A stretch of DNA of 64,000 nucleotides from AP-15 sp963846635 (GTDB taxonomy: Bacteria; Pseudomonadota; Alphaproteobacteria; ATCC43930; CGMCC-115725). Below, in pieces: positions 18,289 to 27,026 of the stretch. Each line of letters starts with the position of its first letter. The first letter of the stretch is position 1. Both the position numbers and the translations under genes were made by a program. The notes beneath the pieces are model-generated. The model did no database searches. It was not told the origin of the DNA and saw only the letters and a program-made list of their open reading frames with translations. The DNA lies in assembly GCA_963846635.1 (NCBI GenBank), contig CAWJXM010000023.1:62001-126000 (forward strand), written 5' to 3'.

Positions 18289-20622
18289 TCACCGCCCGTC
18301 AGGGTGTCGCGCGGCGTGGATTGCGCGCCAAACCTTCTCGGGCGTCGCCGGCATGTCAATATGGGCGACGCCAAGCGGCGAGAGCGCATCGACAACGGCG
18401 TTCATGATCGCGGCCAGCGCCCCAACATTGCCGGCTTCTCCAGCGCCCTTGACCCCCAGCGGGTTGGTCCTGGTCGGCACCGGGTTCTCGTCGGTTTCGA
18501 AGAACGGGACTTCGTCGGCGCGCGGCAATCCATAGTCTATCAACGAACCCGAGAGCAGCTGGCCCGACTGCTCGTCATAGATGAGATGCTCGGTGAAGGC
18601 TTGGCCGATCCCTTGCGCGACGCCACCGTGGATCTGGCCTTCGAGCGTGAGCCGGTTGATCACGGTCCCGACATCGTCGACGACAGTATAGCGCAGCACT
18701 TGGGTCGCACCCGTCTCGGGATCGATCTCGACCTCGCAGACGTGGCAGCCGTTCGGGAAATTCGGAATTTCGGGCGAGAAGCTCGCCACCTCGTAAAGCC
18801 CGGTTTCGAGCCCAAGTGGTAGCCGCGACGGCATATAGGCGGCCTGCGCCACCTCCAGCAATGAGATGACCCGGTCGGTGCCGGCGACGCAAAACATCCC
18901 GCCTGAAAATTCGATATCGGCTTCGGCCGCTTCCATCGCGTGCGCCGCGATCTTGCGCGCCTTGGCGACAATCTTGTCGGCCGCGATCGACGCGGCGCTG
19001 CCGCCCAGCACTGCGGTACGGGACGCATAGGTGCCGCCACCGTCCGGTGCGAGGTCGGTGTCGGAATGCGCGACGCGGATAGCAGCCTCGTCGAGACCGA
19101 GCCGATCGGAGAGCAGGATCTTGTACATCGTCTCATGACCCTGGCCGTGCGATATCGAGCCCGGGATCACGGTGACCGTGCCACCGGGGTCGACCCTCAC
19201 CATCACGGTCTCGCCTTGCGCCTGCGAGGTCTGTTCGATGATGTTCGCAAAGCCGATGCCGCGCAGCTTCCCGCGCCGGTGAGACCCGTCGCGACGGCGT
19301 CCAAACCCGGCGTAATCGGCCACCGCGAGCGCGCGTTCGAGGTTCTGACCGAACTCGCCGCAATCGAGCGTATAGACGAGGCCGGTCTTAAACGGCATCG
19401 CACTCGCCGGCACCGTGTTGCGCCGGCGCAGTTCGGCACGATCGATCCGCATTTCGCGCGCGGCGTTGTCGATCAGACGCTCGACAACGTACGACGCTTC
19501 GGGCCGTCCCGAGCCGCGATAGGGGCCGATGCTCGATGTGTTGGTAAAGACGGCCGAGACCTCGACATAGATCGCGGGGGTGGTGTAGGTGCCGGCGAGT
19601 CCGCCCAGATGCATCGTTGGCGAGATGATGCCACCTGGCGCCAAATAAGCGCCAATATTCGAGACGTTGCGCGCCCGCAATGCCAGGAAATGCCCGTCGC
19701 CGTCGAGCGCCAATTCAGCCTCGCTGACATGATCGCGATCGTGATCATCGGTCAGCATACCCTCGCCGCGCTCGGCGATCCATTTGACGGGCCGCCCGAT
19801 CTTGCGCGCGGCCCACAGCGCCAGCGCGTATTCGGGATAATGCCCACCCTTCATGCCAAAGCTGCCGCCGACCTCGCCGGCAACGACGCGGAGCTGGGTT
19901 TCCGGGATGTGCAGAATGCGGCGCGCCAACTCGGCGCGCGTGGTATGCGGGCGTTGGGTCCCGACATAGAGCGTGAAGCGGCCAAGGCGATCGTCCCATT
20001 CGCCGATGCATCCGCGCGGCTCCATCGTGGCGGCGGTCACGCGGTTGAAGATGAGCTTCAGGCGGGTGATGTGGTCGGCCCGGGCAAACCCGGCCTCAAC
20101 CGCGCGCCTGTCGCCGAGGATAAAGAAAAAGCACTCGTTGTCCCGGCATTCCGGCCACAGCTTTGGTGCCGCATCGGCTAATGCTGCTTCGGTCGAAGTG
20201 ACTGAGCGCAACGGCTCGTACTCGATCGCGATCCGCTCCGCTGCGTCCTTCGCATGATCGATCGTCTCGGCCACGACAAATGCCACCGGATCGCCGACCA
20301 GCATCGCCCGGTTCTTCGCCAAGGCTGGGCGCGGTGGGACAAACATCGGCGAGCCGTCGCGGCGCTGGCGCGGAATGGTCGGTTGCGGTGCGCCGAATTT
20401 TTCGGCCGCCCAGTCCTCGCCAGTCAGAACTGCGAGCACACCCGGCGATTGCTGCGCCGCGCGGATATCGATCGCGCGGATCTGGGCATGCGCATGCGGC
20501 AAACGCAACACATAAGCGTGGGCGAGCCGCGAGAGAACGAAATCGTCTATGTAGCGGCCGCGGCCGGTGAGCAGGCGCGGATCTTCGGTACGCGGCACCG
20601 CTTGGCCCAGCGCGAACTTCAT
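18289..20622 (-). CDS. Xanthine dehydrogenase family molybdopterin-binding subunit (CoxL-like form II), orphan
   Basis: A 777-residue molybdenum hydroxylase large subunit. The N-terminal a/b hammerhead domain (VPRTEDPRLLTGRGRYIDDF, AHAHAQIRAIDI) is followed by Mo-cofactor loops (VAGEVGGSFGMKGGHYPEYA, SHGQGHETMYKILL, GPYRGSGRPEASYVVERL) and the active-site glutamate loop GVKGAGEAGNVGA. The loop PYRGSGR resembles form II enzymes, not the AYxCSFR of true CO dehydrogenase, so an organic hydroxylation substrate is likely. No small (2Fe-2S) or medium (FAD) subunit gene is near, although the enzyme needs electron-transfer partners. GGAGG lies five bases before the ATG. The protein is intact. Confidence 0.88.
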   Translation of the reverse strand: MKFALGQAVPRTEDPRLLTGRGRYIDDFVLSRLAHAYVLRLPHAHAQIRAIDIRAAQQSPGVLAVLTGEDWAAEKFGAPQPTIPRQRRDGSPMFVPPRPALAKNRAMLVGDPVAFVVAETIDHAKDAAERIAIEYEPLRSVTSTEAALADAAPKLWPECRDNECFFFILGDRRAVEAGFARADHITRLKLIFNRVTAATMEPRGCIGEWDDRLGRFTLYVGTQRPHTTRAELARRILHIPETQLRVVAGEVGGSFGMKGGHYPEYALALWAARKIGRPVKWIAERGEGMLTDDHDRDHVSEAELALDGDGHFLALRARNVSNIGAYLAPGGIISPTMHLGGLAGTYTTPAIYVEVSAVFTNTSSIGPYRGSGRPEASYVVERLIDNAAREMRIDRAELRRRNTVPASAMPFKTGLVYTLDCGEFGQNLERALAVADYAGFGRRRDGSHRRGKLRGIGFANIIEQTSQAQGETVMVRVDPGGTVTVIPGSISHGQGHETMYKILLSDRLGLDEAAIRVAHSDTDLAPDGGGTYASRTAVLGGSAASIAADKIVAKARKIAAHAMEAAEADIEFSGGMFCVAGTDRVISLLEVAQAAYMPSRLPLGLETGLYEVASFSPEIPNFPNGCHVCEVEIDPETGATQVLRYTVVDDVGTVINRLTLEGQIHGGVAQGIGQAFTEHLIYDEQSGQLLSGSLIDYGLPRADEVPFFETDENPVPTRTNPLGVKGAGEAGNVGALAAIMNAVVDALSPLGVAHIDMPATPEKVWRAIHAARHPDGR

Positions 20623-21072
20623 CGCAACCTCCGATCGGCTTGCTTTGGCAAGAATTCAACACGCACCAGCTCGACACTGTCAACGCACAGCCCGCGTTGA
20701 GAGCATGGTGAAGAACTTCGCGGACGAATTAAGACCGGTCAGGGTGAAAGGAATATGCGCAGATGCCGTTGACACCGAGCTATGGCATCGATTGCCAGAA
20801 TCGGAAAGCTGGCGACCTTCGCCCGGCTCGTGGCCCGGCTGCCGCTCGGCAGTCGACAACCCAAGGAACGAGCTATCTCTGTCTGATGAAAATCGGGTTT
20901 AGCACCGGCGACACCATCCTTTGTCAACGGCGCCGCTTGTCAATCGCCCATGGGCGATTACTACGCCATCCCCTCGTATCTATATGCAGTTAGTCAGGGC
21001 CGGCAGCGAACGAGTCACAACGGCGCGATCTCGGCAGTTCGCATCGGAACCTCTCAGAGCCGGGCCTCTTCG
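20623..21072. other. Intergenic region without a supported gene
   Basis: Between the molybdenum hydroxylase start and the sciP stop, about 450 bases hold only short open frames with no ribosome-binding site and no family resemblance. The CGATTGCCCATGGGCGA-like stretch near 20942-20956 (ATCGCCCATGGGCGAT) is a 16-base perfect inverted repeat of unknown role. The promoter of the hydroxylase gene must lie at the left end. Confidence 0.4.
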
Positions 21073-21342
21073 TCAATACGACGGCTTGTTTTGGCGGGTC
21101 GGCGGTGCGTCGCGATAAATCTGCAGGCGCGTCACACGCAACCCGGCGACGCCATGCGCATCGATCGCTTTTTGCCAGGCATGAAATTCTTCAATTGAGA
21201 GCTGATAGCGCTCACATGCCTCATCGAGAGTCAGCGCACCATTGCGAACGGCATCGACGATTACCGCCTTGCGCCGCGCAACCCACCGCTTGGTGTCTGG
21301 CGCGGGCAGAAGTTTGTCGTCGGTCGTGTTTTTCTCGTCCAT
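21073..21342 (-). CDS. sciP: CtrA inhibitor SciP (DUF1153)
   Basis: An 89-residue protein with the SciP/DUF1153 core: LPAPDTKRWVARRKAVIVDA, then VRNGALTLDEACERYQLSIE, EFHAWQKAIDAHGVAGLRVT and RLQIYR. SciP binds the global cell-cycle regulator CtrA at promoters and blocks its transcriptional activation; its helix-turn-helix also contacts DNA. The ATG at 21342 gives a usual-length N-terminus; an upstream GTG is possible but has no better ribosome-binding site. A near-perfect CtrA box lies 25 bases upstream, consistent with the Caulobacter feedback loop in which CtrA activates sciP. The CtrA-pathway kinase gene cckA is less than 1 kb away. Confidence 0.9.
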   Translation of the reverse strand: MDEKNTTDDKLLPAPDTKRWVARRKAVIVDAVRNGALTLDEACERYQLSIEEFHAWQKAIDAHGVAGLRVTRLQIYRDAPPTRQNKPSY

Positions 21343-21366
21343 GGCAATAGAATAGGTCGCTAGCAC

Positions 21367-21381
21367 TTAAAGAATTGCTAA
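21367..21381 (-). promoter_or_regulatory. CtrA-box candidate upstream of sciP
   Basis: TTAA-N7-CTAA (TTAAAGAATTGCTAA) matches seven of the eight fixed positions of the CtrA consensus TTAA-N7-TTAA and lies 25 bases before the sciP ATG. CtrA activation of sciP is established in Caulobacter. Binding here is inferred, and the position, close to the start codon, would fit a site at or near the core promoter. Confidence 0.42.
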
Positions 21382-21661
21382 GTGATGCCTCGCAATTCGC
21401 TTTAAATCTTTTAACGGATGTGCAAGATTTATTTACAGATGGCACATCAAACCGATTAAAAAGTGGCGGAGACCGTCATGCACGGGATTATGGCGCAGGT
21501 TTTTCGCTGATCGGGCAACTCGCTGAAGCAATTCTGGCAACCCCGTCCGGATATGCAGAAAGCCGTGCCAAATCAATAGTCTCCATGCGATTCTCGCGCT
21601 TGAAGCGCACTTGGGCGGTTCATATACTCCGGCCCGCTAATTAACGGTTTCGGGGAGACCG

Positions 21662-22078
21662 ATGCGCCCATCGCTTCCGCCAGGTTATCGCCCGTCCGAA
21701 GACGAAGAGTTCATGAGCCCCCTTCAGGTCGAATACTTCCGACAAAAGCTGCTGCGCTGGCGCGAGTCGCTGCTCGCCGAGTCCACTGATACGCTGCAGC
21801 ACCTCAAAGAGGAGAGTCTGCTCAAGCCCGATCTGACCGATCGCGCCACGCTTGAGGCCGAGCGATTGATCGAATTGCGCACCCGAGCGCGCGAACGCAA
21901 GCTGATCTCAAAGATCGACACGGCACTCGGTCGGATTGCTGACGGCACTTACGGCTATTGCGAAGAAACAGACGAGCCGATTGGGATCCGTCGCCTTGAG
22001 GCGCGGCCGATCGCGACGCTCAGCATCGAGGCGCAGGAGCGCCATGAACGCATGGAGCGAACCCACCGCGACGACTGA
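21662..22078 (+). CDS. dksA: RNA polymerase-binding transcription factor DksA
   Basis: A 138-residue DksA. The coiled-coil region runs from FRQKLLRWRESLLAES to IELRTRARERKLISKI, with the tip around DLTDRATLE, and the C-terminal globule reads YGYCEETDEPIGIRRLEARP and IATLSIEAQERHERMERTHR. DksA enters the secondary channel of RNA polymerase and, with ppGpp, resets transcription of rRNA and biosynthetic genes. Only one of the four classical zinc-finger cysteines (in GYCEET) remains; the others are replaced by Thr, Ser and Ala, as in many alphaproteobacterial DksA proteins. GGGGAG precedes the ATG. The gene sits between sciP and cckA. Confidence 0.92.
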   Translation: MRPSLPPGYRPSEDEEFMSPLQVEYFRQKLLRWRESLLAESTDTLQHLKEESLLKPDLTDRATLEAERLIELRTRARERKLISKIDTALGRIADGTYGYCEETDEPIGIRRLEARPIATLSIEAQERHERMERTHRDD

Positions 22079-22217
22079 TCCGTTGCCTCCCTCGGCAGGC
22101 TGACGACAGTGTCGCCTCGAACAATCGGGTAATCGAAACAAAATTAGAACACGGGGATTGCCACTTCGCCAATCTATGGTAGAGTAAGATGGCTATTGAC
22201 CGTTTAAGGCAAGAGAA

Positions 22218-24530
22218 ATGGCAATCAGCGCGGCTGCAGGCGGCGCCAAAGATCAACCAGGGTTGCCTTCCCACTCGGCTGTTTTGGGCACCCTCCACCG
22301 CTCATCCCGCTGCCTGTATCGGGGGAAGCCGGCATCACAAGCGTTTGCTGCGATCGCCGGAATTGCCAGCGCCGTCGGGATTGCTCGCGCGGTCGGCGCG
22401 ATCGATGGGATATCCTTGTTGCTGCTGATCGGTTGCGCAATTGCCGCCATCGTTGCGGCTACCGCAATGCGGGTCGGCGCGGCGAACGAGGCATGGCTCG
22501 GGGTTCTTGATCACGCGTTTGAGTGCTGCCCCCAGGCACAATTAATCGCGACACCGGACGGTGAGGTGGCGCAAGCCAATCCCGCCTGCGCACGCCTGTT
22601 TAAGGCCGCAGCGGCGATTTCGCTGGATGGTATAGAGCACGCGGCGGCCTCGCCTGAAGCCGCCAGCCTTGTTCGCTCGCTGCGCGAGCGTGCGAGATCC
22701 GGCGGGCCCGCGAGCGCGAGCATCCCGCTACAACCGGCGGGTCGGGGCTCGTCCCAGCTGTTCCAAATTTCGGTTCAGCCCGGCGTTGGGCGCACTAACC
22801 TTCATTTGTGGACGATCAGCCCGATTGACGCGATCTGCCGGCCGGCGCCGATAACGCTCCAGCTGTCGGCGCCGGCCGCGACTAACCGTGACAATGTTGA
22901 GCTCGACCCGCACCAACGTTTCTTTGCCGATGCCCCGGTCGGGATTGCGGTCATCGATGGCCTCGGCGGCCTTACCAAAGCAAACCGCGCGCTTGGCGAG
23001 CTGTTCGACGCCGCCCCCGACACATTGCTCGGCCGTGAGCTGATCGGGCTCCTGAACCCGGAAGATCGGGAAGCGGTCGCCGCTAAGCTCAGCGCCGCCG
23101 CGGCCGGTCGTGACGATCGCACACCGATCGAAATCCGTCTGGCGCCGCCGAGCGATCGAACCATGGTGCTGCTCCTCAGCCGCCAAGCTGCGGATGGCGA
23201 CCGACCCGGCGGTCATGAGCCGCCATTTTCGTCGCCGGGCGAAGCCGCGGCAGAAGCCGGCCTAACAATAACGGCGGTCGTGAGAAATCCGGCCGAGAGC
23301 CTGACGCTTTATTTCATCGATGTAACTGAGCAGAAGCATCTCGAAGCACAAATTGCCCAGTCCCAAAAAATGCAGGCGATTGGCCAGCTCGCGGGCGGTG
23401 TCGCACATGACTTCAACAATCTGCTGACCGCGATGATTGGGTTTTGTGATCTCTTGCTATTGCGCTCGCGGCCCGGCGACCCCGCTTTTGCGGATATCAT
23501 GCAGATCAAGCAGAATGCCAATCGTGCCGCCAATCTCGTGCGTCACTTGCTGGCCTTCTCCCGGCAGCAGAGCCTGCAGCCGCGGGTGCTCGACATCACC
23601 GATGTTCTGTCTGAATTATCCCATCTGCTGCGCCGGCTGATCGGCGAAAACATCGAACTCAAATTCGTCCACGGGCGGGATCTCGGCCTCGTCAAGGTCG
23701 ACCAAGGACAACTCGAGCAGGTCGTGATCAATCTTGCGGTCAATGCTCGCGACGCGATGCCCAATGGCGGCCGGCTGACGATTCGTACCGAAAATTCCCA
23801 TCAGCCTCGCCCAGTCCGCCGCGGGGCCGAAACCATGCCCGCCGGGGACTATGTGCTGATTGAGGTCGCCGATACCGGTGTCGGCATTGCTCCCGACACA
23901 ATGGCGCGAATTTTCGAGCCGTTTTTCTCAACCAAAGAGGTCGGGTGCGGCACCGGGCTCGGCCTTTCGACCGTTTACGGCATTGTTAAGCAAACCGGCG
24001 GCTTCATCTTTGTTGAAAGTCGTTCCGGCCACGGCACCAACTTTTCGATCTATTTGCCCCGGCATGTTGCGGCAGATGCCGCACCCGTGAAGCTCGAGGT
24101 CGAGCCGGCGATCACTCGAGACCTGACCGGCAGCGGCACGATCATGCTCGTCGAGGATGACGATGCAGTTCGTACGTTTGGCGCGCGCGCGTTGCGCAAC
24201 AAGGGCTATCGCGTGATCGAAGCAAAAAGCGGCGAGGCCGCGCTTGAAATGATCCGCTCTACCGCCAATCGCATCGATTTGGTGATTACCGATGTGGTGA
24301 TGCCGCAGATGGACGGGCCGGCTTTGATTCGCCTAGTTCGCGAGGTCGATCCTTCGATCAAGGTGATCTTTATTTCAGGCTACGCCGAGGACGCGTTTCG
24401 CCAGTCTCTCGGCGAGGAGCGCGGCCTTTACTTTTTGCCAAAGCCGTTCAATTTGAAGCAGCTTGCACTCAAGGTTAAGGCGGTAATGCGCGACAATCCT
24501 ACAGCTGCACAATTTCCCGATTGCCGATAA
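22218..24530 (+). CDS. cckA: Hybrid sensor histidine kinase CckA
   Basis: A 770-residue hybrid kinase. Membrane segments lie at about residues 40-85, PAS-like regions at about 92-200 and 232-375, and the DHp H-box GGVAHDFNNLLTAMIGFCDL has His397. The ATPase domain follows (INLAVNARDAMPNGG, EVADTGVGIAPDTMARIFEP, GTGLGLSTVYGI), then a receiver domain with LVEDDDAVRTFGARALRNKG, phospho-acceptor Asp692 in VITDVVMPQMDG and the LPKPF lysine. The receiver start GxxxLVEDDDAVRxFGARALRNKGY is distinctive of CckA, which phosphorylates ChpT and through it CtrA and CpdR. The N-terminal region is longer and less conserved than the rest. Proximity to sciP strengthens the assignment. Confidence 0.9.
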   Translation: MAISAAAGGAKDQPGLPSHSAVLGTLHRSSRCLYRGKPASQAFAAIAGIASAVGIARAVGAIDGISLLLLIGCAIAAIVAATAMRVGAANEAWLGVLDHAFECCPQAQLIATPDGEVAQANPACARLFKAAAAISLDGIEHAAASPEAASLVRSLRERARSGGPASASIPLQPAGRGSSQLFQISVQPGVGRTNLHLWTISPIDAICRPAPITLQLSAPAATNRDNVELDPHQRFFADAPVGIAVIDGLGGLTKANRALGELFDAAPDTLLGRELIGLLNPEDREAVAAKLSAAAAGRDDRTPIEIRLAPPSDRTMVLLLSRQAADGDRPGGHEPPFSSPGEAAAEAGLTITAVVRNPAESLTLYFIDVTEQKHLEAQIAQSQKMQAIGQLAGGVAHDFNNLLTAMIGFCDLLLLRSRPGDPAFADIMQIKQNANRAANLVRHLLAFSRQQSLQPRVLDITDVLSELSHLLRRLIGENIELKFVHGRDLGLVKVDQGQLEQVVINLAVNARDAMPNGGRLTIRTENSHQPRPVRRGAETMPAGDYVLIEVADTGVGIAPDTMARIFEPFFSTKEVGCGTGLGLSTVYGIVKQTGGFIFVESRSGHGTNFSIYLPRHVAADAAPVKLEVEPAITRDLTGSGTIMLVEDDDAVRTFGARALRNKGYRVIEAKSGEAALEMIRSTANRIDLVITDVVMPQMDGPALIRLVREVDPSIKVIFISGYAEDAFRQSLGEERGLYFLPKPFNLKQLALKVKAVMRDNPTAAQFPDCR

Positions 24531-24545
24531 GAACAAAACAGGTAC
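24531..24545 (-). promoter_or_regulatory. LexA (SOS) box candidate upstream of recA
   Basis: GAAC-N7-GTAC matches seven of the eight fixed bases of the alphaproteobacterial LexA site, a direct repeat GAAC-N7-GAAC (GTTC-N7-GTTC on the other strand). It starts immediately after the cckA stop codon and lies 64-78 bases before the recA start. recA is a standard SOS target in this class, so LexA control is expected; the mismatch in the second half lowers certainty. Confidence 0.45.
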
Positions 24546-24608
24546 AATGCTGCCTCGGCTGCGCGTTTGCACGGCAGCATCGGCTGTGAGATAGTGGAGG
24601 GCTTCGGT

Positions 24609-25733
24609 ATGCAGACGGCATTGCGCCTGTTGGACAAAGAAGCAATGGACAAGCAGCGGGCCCTGGACGCGGCCCTCGCCCAAATCGAGCGCGCCTTTGG
24701 CAAAGGCTCGATCATGAAGCTCGGCTCGCATGAGAGCGCGGCGGATACCGAGGTGATTTCGACCGGCTCGCTTGGCCTCGACATCGCGCTTGGCATCGGC
24801 GGCCTGCCGCGCGGCCGCATCATCGAAATCTATGGACCGGAAAGCTCGGGCAAGACCACGCTGGCCTTGCATGTGATCGCCGAAGGTCAGCGTGGCGGCG
24901 GCACTTGCGCATTTATCGATGCCGAGCACGCGCTCGACCCCGCCTACGCCCGCAAGCTCGGGGTCAATATCGACGATCTATTAATCTCACAGCCCGATGC
25001 CGGCGAGCAGGCACTCGAAATCGCCGACACATTGGTGCGCTCCGGAGCGATCGAGGTGCTCGTCATTGATTCGGTGGCAGCACTTGTGCCGCGCGCCGAA
25101 CTCGAAGGCGAAATGGGCGACAGCCATATGGGATTGCAGGCCCGGCTGATGAGCCAAGCATTGCGCAAGCTGACCGGCTCGATCTCCCGCTCGCGCACGA
25201 TCCTCATCTTTATCAATCAGATCCGCTACAAAATCGGGGTCATGTTCGGCAATCCGGAGACGACGACCGGGGGCAATGCGCTCAAATTTTACGCATCGGT
25301 CCGGTTCGACATCCGGCGCATTGGGTCGCTCAAAGAGCGTGACCAGGTGATCGGCAACCAGACCCGAGTCAAGGTCGTCAAAAACAAGATGGCGCCGCCG
25401 TTCAAGGTCGTCGATTTCGACATCATGTATGGTGAAGGCATCTCCAAGCGGGGCGAACTCATCGATCTCGGCGTCCAGGCGGGCGTGGTCGAAAAATCGG
25501 GCTCGTGGTTTTCCTATGAAGGTCAGCGCGTTGGCCAGGGCCGCGAAAACGCCAAAAACTATTTGCGTGAGCATCCCGATGTCGGAGCGGCAATCGAACG
25601 GGCGATCCGCGCCAATGCCGGCCTTGTAGCCGAGGCGATGATGGCGGCGCGAGGAGAAGCCGTCGCAGCCGAGGAGCCGGGAGAGGCTGTCGCAGCCGAG
25701 GAGCCGGGAGACGCCGTCGCAGCCGAGGAATAG
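24609..25733 (+). CDS. recA: Recombinase RecA
   Basis: A 374-residue RecA. Walker A is GPESSGKT (residues 76-83), Walker B VLVIDSVAAL, the L1/L2 DNA-binding loops lie around EGEMGDSHMGLQARLMSQAL and INQIRYKIGVMFGNPETTTG, and the C-domain is complete. RecA drives homologous recombination and LexA cleavage. The ATG at 24609 is chosen because GGAGG lies eight bases before it; an ATG 12 codons later (MDKQRALDAALAQIERAFG) matches the usual RecA start and is an alternative. The C-terminus ends in an acidic repeat GEAVAAEEP that occurs two and a half to three times and is not part of the conserved fold. Confidence 0.97.
   Translation: MQTALRLLDKEAMDKQRALDAALAQIERAFGKGSIMKLGSHESAADTEVISTGSLGLDIALGIGGLPRGRIIEIYGPESSGKTTLALHVIAEGQRGGGTCAFIDAEHALDPAYARKLGVNIDDLLISQPDAGEQALEIADTLVRSGAIEVLVIDSVAALVPRAELEGEMGDSHMGLQARLMSQALRKLTGSISRSRTILIFINQIRYKIGVMFGNPETTTGGNALKFYASVRFDIRRIGSLKERDQVIGNQTRVKVVKNKMAPPFKVVDFDIMYGEGISKRGELIDLGVQAGVVEKSGSWFSYEGQRVGQGRENAKNYLREHPDVGAAIERAIRANAGLVAEAMMAARGEAVAAEEPGEAVAAEEPGDAVAAEE
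25653..25730 (+). repeat. 27-bp tandem repeat encoding the acidic RecA tail
   Basis: Two complete 27-base units and a third of 24 bases encode GEAVAAEEP, GEAVAAEEP and GDAVAAEE, directly before the stop codon. Units differ by only a few bases, so the array is young or homogenised. Being a multiple of three, copy-number change would lengthen or shorten the acidic tail without shifting the frame. Confidence 0.85.
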
Positions 25734-25758
25734 TGCCGAGGAGCTGGCGGAGAAACCA

Positions 25759-26854
25759 ATGCGCGCCGCGGTCTTGAGCGAAATAAACACGCCGTTGCAG
25801 ATCGTCGATTTGGAACAAGAGCCGCCGCGCAACAACGAGGTACGCGTCCACGTCAAAGCCGCGGGCGTGTGCATGAGCGATTGGCACATCGTCAATGGCG
25901 ATTGGCCTCTGCCATTGCCGATGGTGCTGGGGCACGAAGCAGCCGGCATCGTTGCCGAGACCGGGCCGCGGTGTGACCGAGGTCAAACCCGGCGACCTGT
26001 GATCTTTTCGTTTCGGCCGCATTGCGGCCGATGCCGCTACTGCTCCTCGGGCCGAACGGTACTGTGCATCGGCCACAACAACTCGCCGCGCTGGCGCATG
26101 CATGACGGCTCGACGCGGGTATGGCTGAACGGCGAGCCCGTCAACCAGATGGCGCGGATCGGGACTTTTTCGGAGGAGGTCGTCTGCCCGGCCGAGCAGG
26201 TCGTCAAAATCCGCCCCGACTTGCCGTTCACCCAAGCAGCGATTATCGGCTGCAGTGTCGCAACTGGAATCGGCGCCGTCATCCGTCATGCCCGCGTGCC
26301 AGCCGGGTCGAATGTGCTGGTGATCGGCTGCGGCGGGGGCGGGCTCAATGTGGTGCAAGGTGCGAGGCTCGCCAGTGCACCCGATCATTGCCTGCGATCT
26401 GCGCGACAACAAGCTGCGCTATGCTCGCGCATTTGGCGCCACTCATACGATCAATGCCGATTCGGAAAACATTCTCGACCGAGTCCGCGATTTGACCGCT
26501 GGGCTCGGCGTCGACACCGCGTTCGACGCGATCGGCAGCGAAACAACGGCATTGCAGGTGGTCGATGCCACAGCACCCGGCGGGCATGCGGTGTTGGTCG
26601 GCATCCCGGCGTTTTCGGCGCGCGCGCCGATCAGCCCGGCGCAAATGGTTTATGGCGAAAAGGTGATCAGCGGGACCTATTACGGCTCGGTACGACCCGA
26701 TATTGATTTTCCGATCCTTGCCGATCTCGACATCGAGAAAAAGATCGATCTCGACAATCTGATCAGCCGCACCTACCGGTTTGAGGAGATCAACGAGGGT
26801 TTTCGGCTGATGCTGGCCGGCGAGGTCGCGCGCGGGGTCCTCGTTTTCGACTGA
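25759..26854 (+). pseudogene. Zinc-dependent alcohol dehydrogenase with several indels
   Basis: Together the frames give a medium-chain dehydrogenase of about 364 residues: MRAAVLSEINTPLQIVDLEQ, catalytic zinc ligands in GVCMSDWHI and LGHEAAGIV, structural-zinc cysteines in CGRCRYCSSGRTVLC, and the NAD-binding VLVIGCGGGGLNVVQGARLA. Near 25970 one base is gained and near 26005 one is lost, so the expected GVTEVKPGDRVIF reads RCDRGQTRRPVIF. Near 26372 one base is lost, and the frame continues as HPIIACDLRDNKLRYARAFG to the normal end RGVLVFD. Motifs otherwise fit class-III-like NAD(P) alcohol dehydrogenases. Whether the indels are real is open; the close spacing to recA (25 bases) suggests past cotranscription. 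Confidence 0.7.
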
Positions 26855-26950
26855 GCGGATAGCTCGCAGCATCGATTTGCGGACCGTTATGTCGATCAAG
26901 CGGCTGGACAGAAGCGCGCCCGATCCTCTATAAGCGCCGCTCGCCACGGC

Positions 26951-27026
<76 letters not shown>

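Noticed and set aside
18289..20622. Aerobic carbon monoxide dehydrogenase large subunit
   Set aside because: The active-site loop is PYRGSGR, not the AYxCSFR of true (form I) CO dehydrogenase, and the other subunits are absent.
20783..20887. 34-codon frame MASIARIGKLATFARLVARL
   Set aside because: No ribosome-binding site, no family resemblance; could be chance in a 450-base gap.
21402..21414. Second TTAA pair upstream of sciP as a CtrA box
   Set aside because: The spacing between the TTAA halves is five bases, not the seven required.
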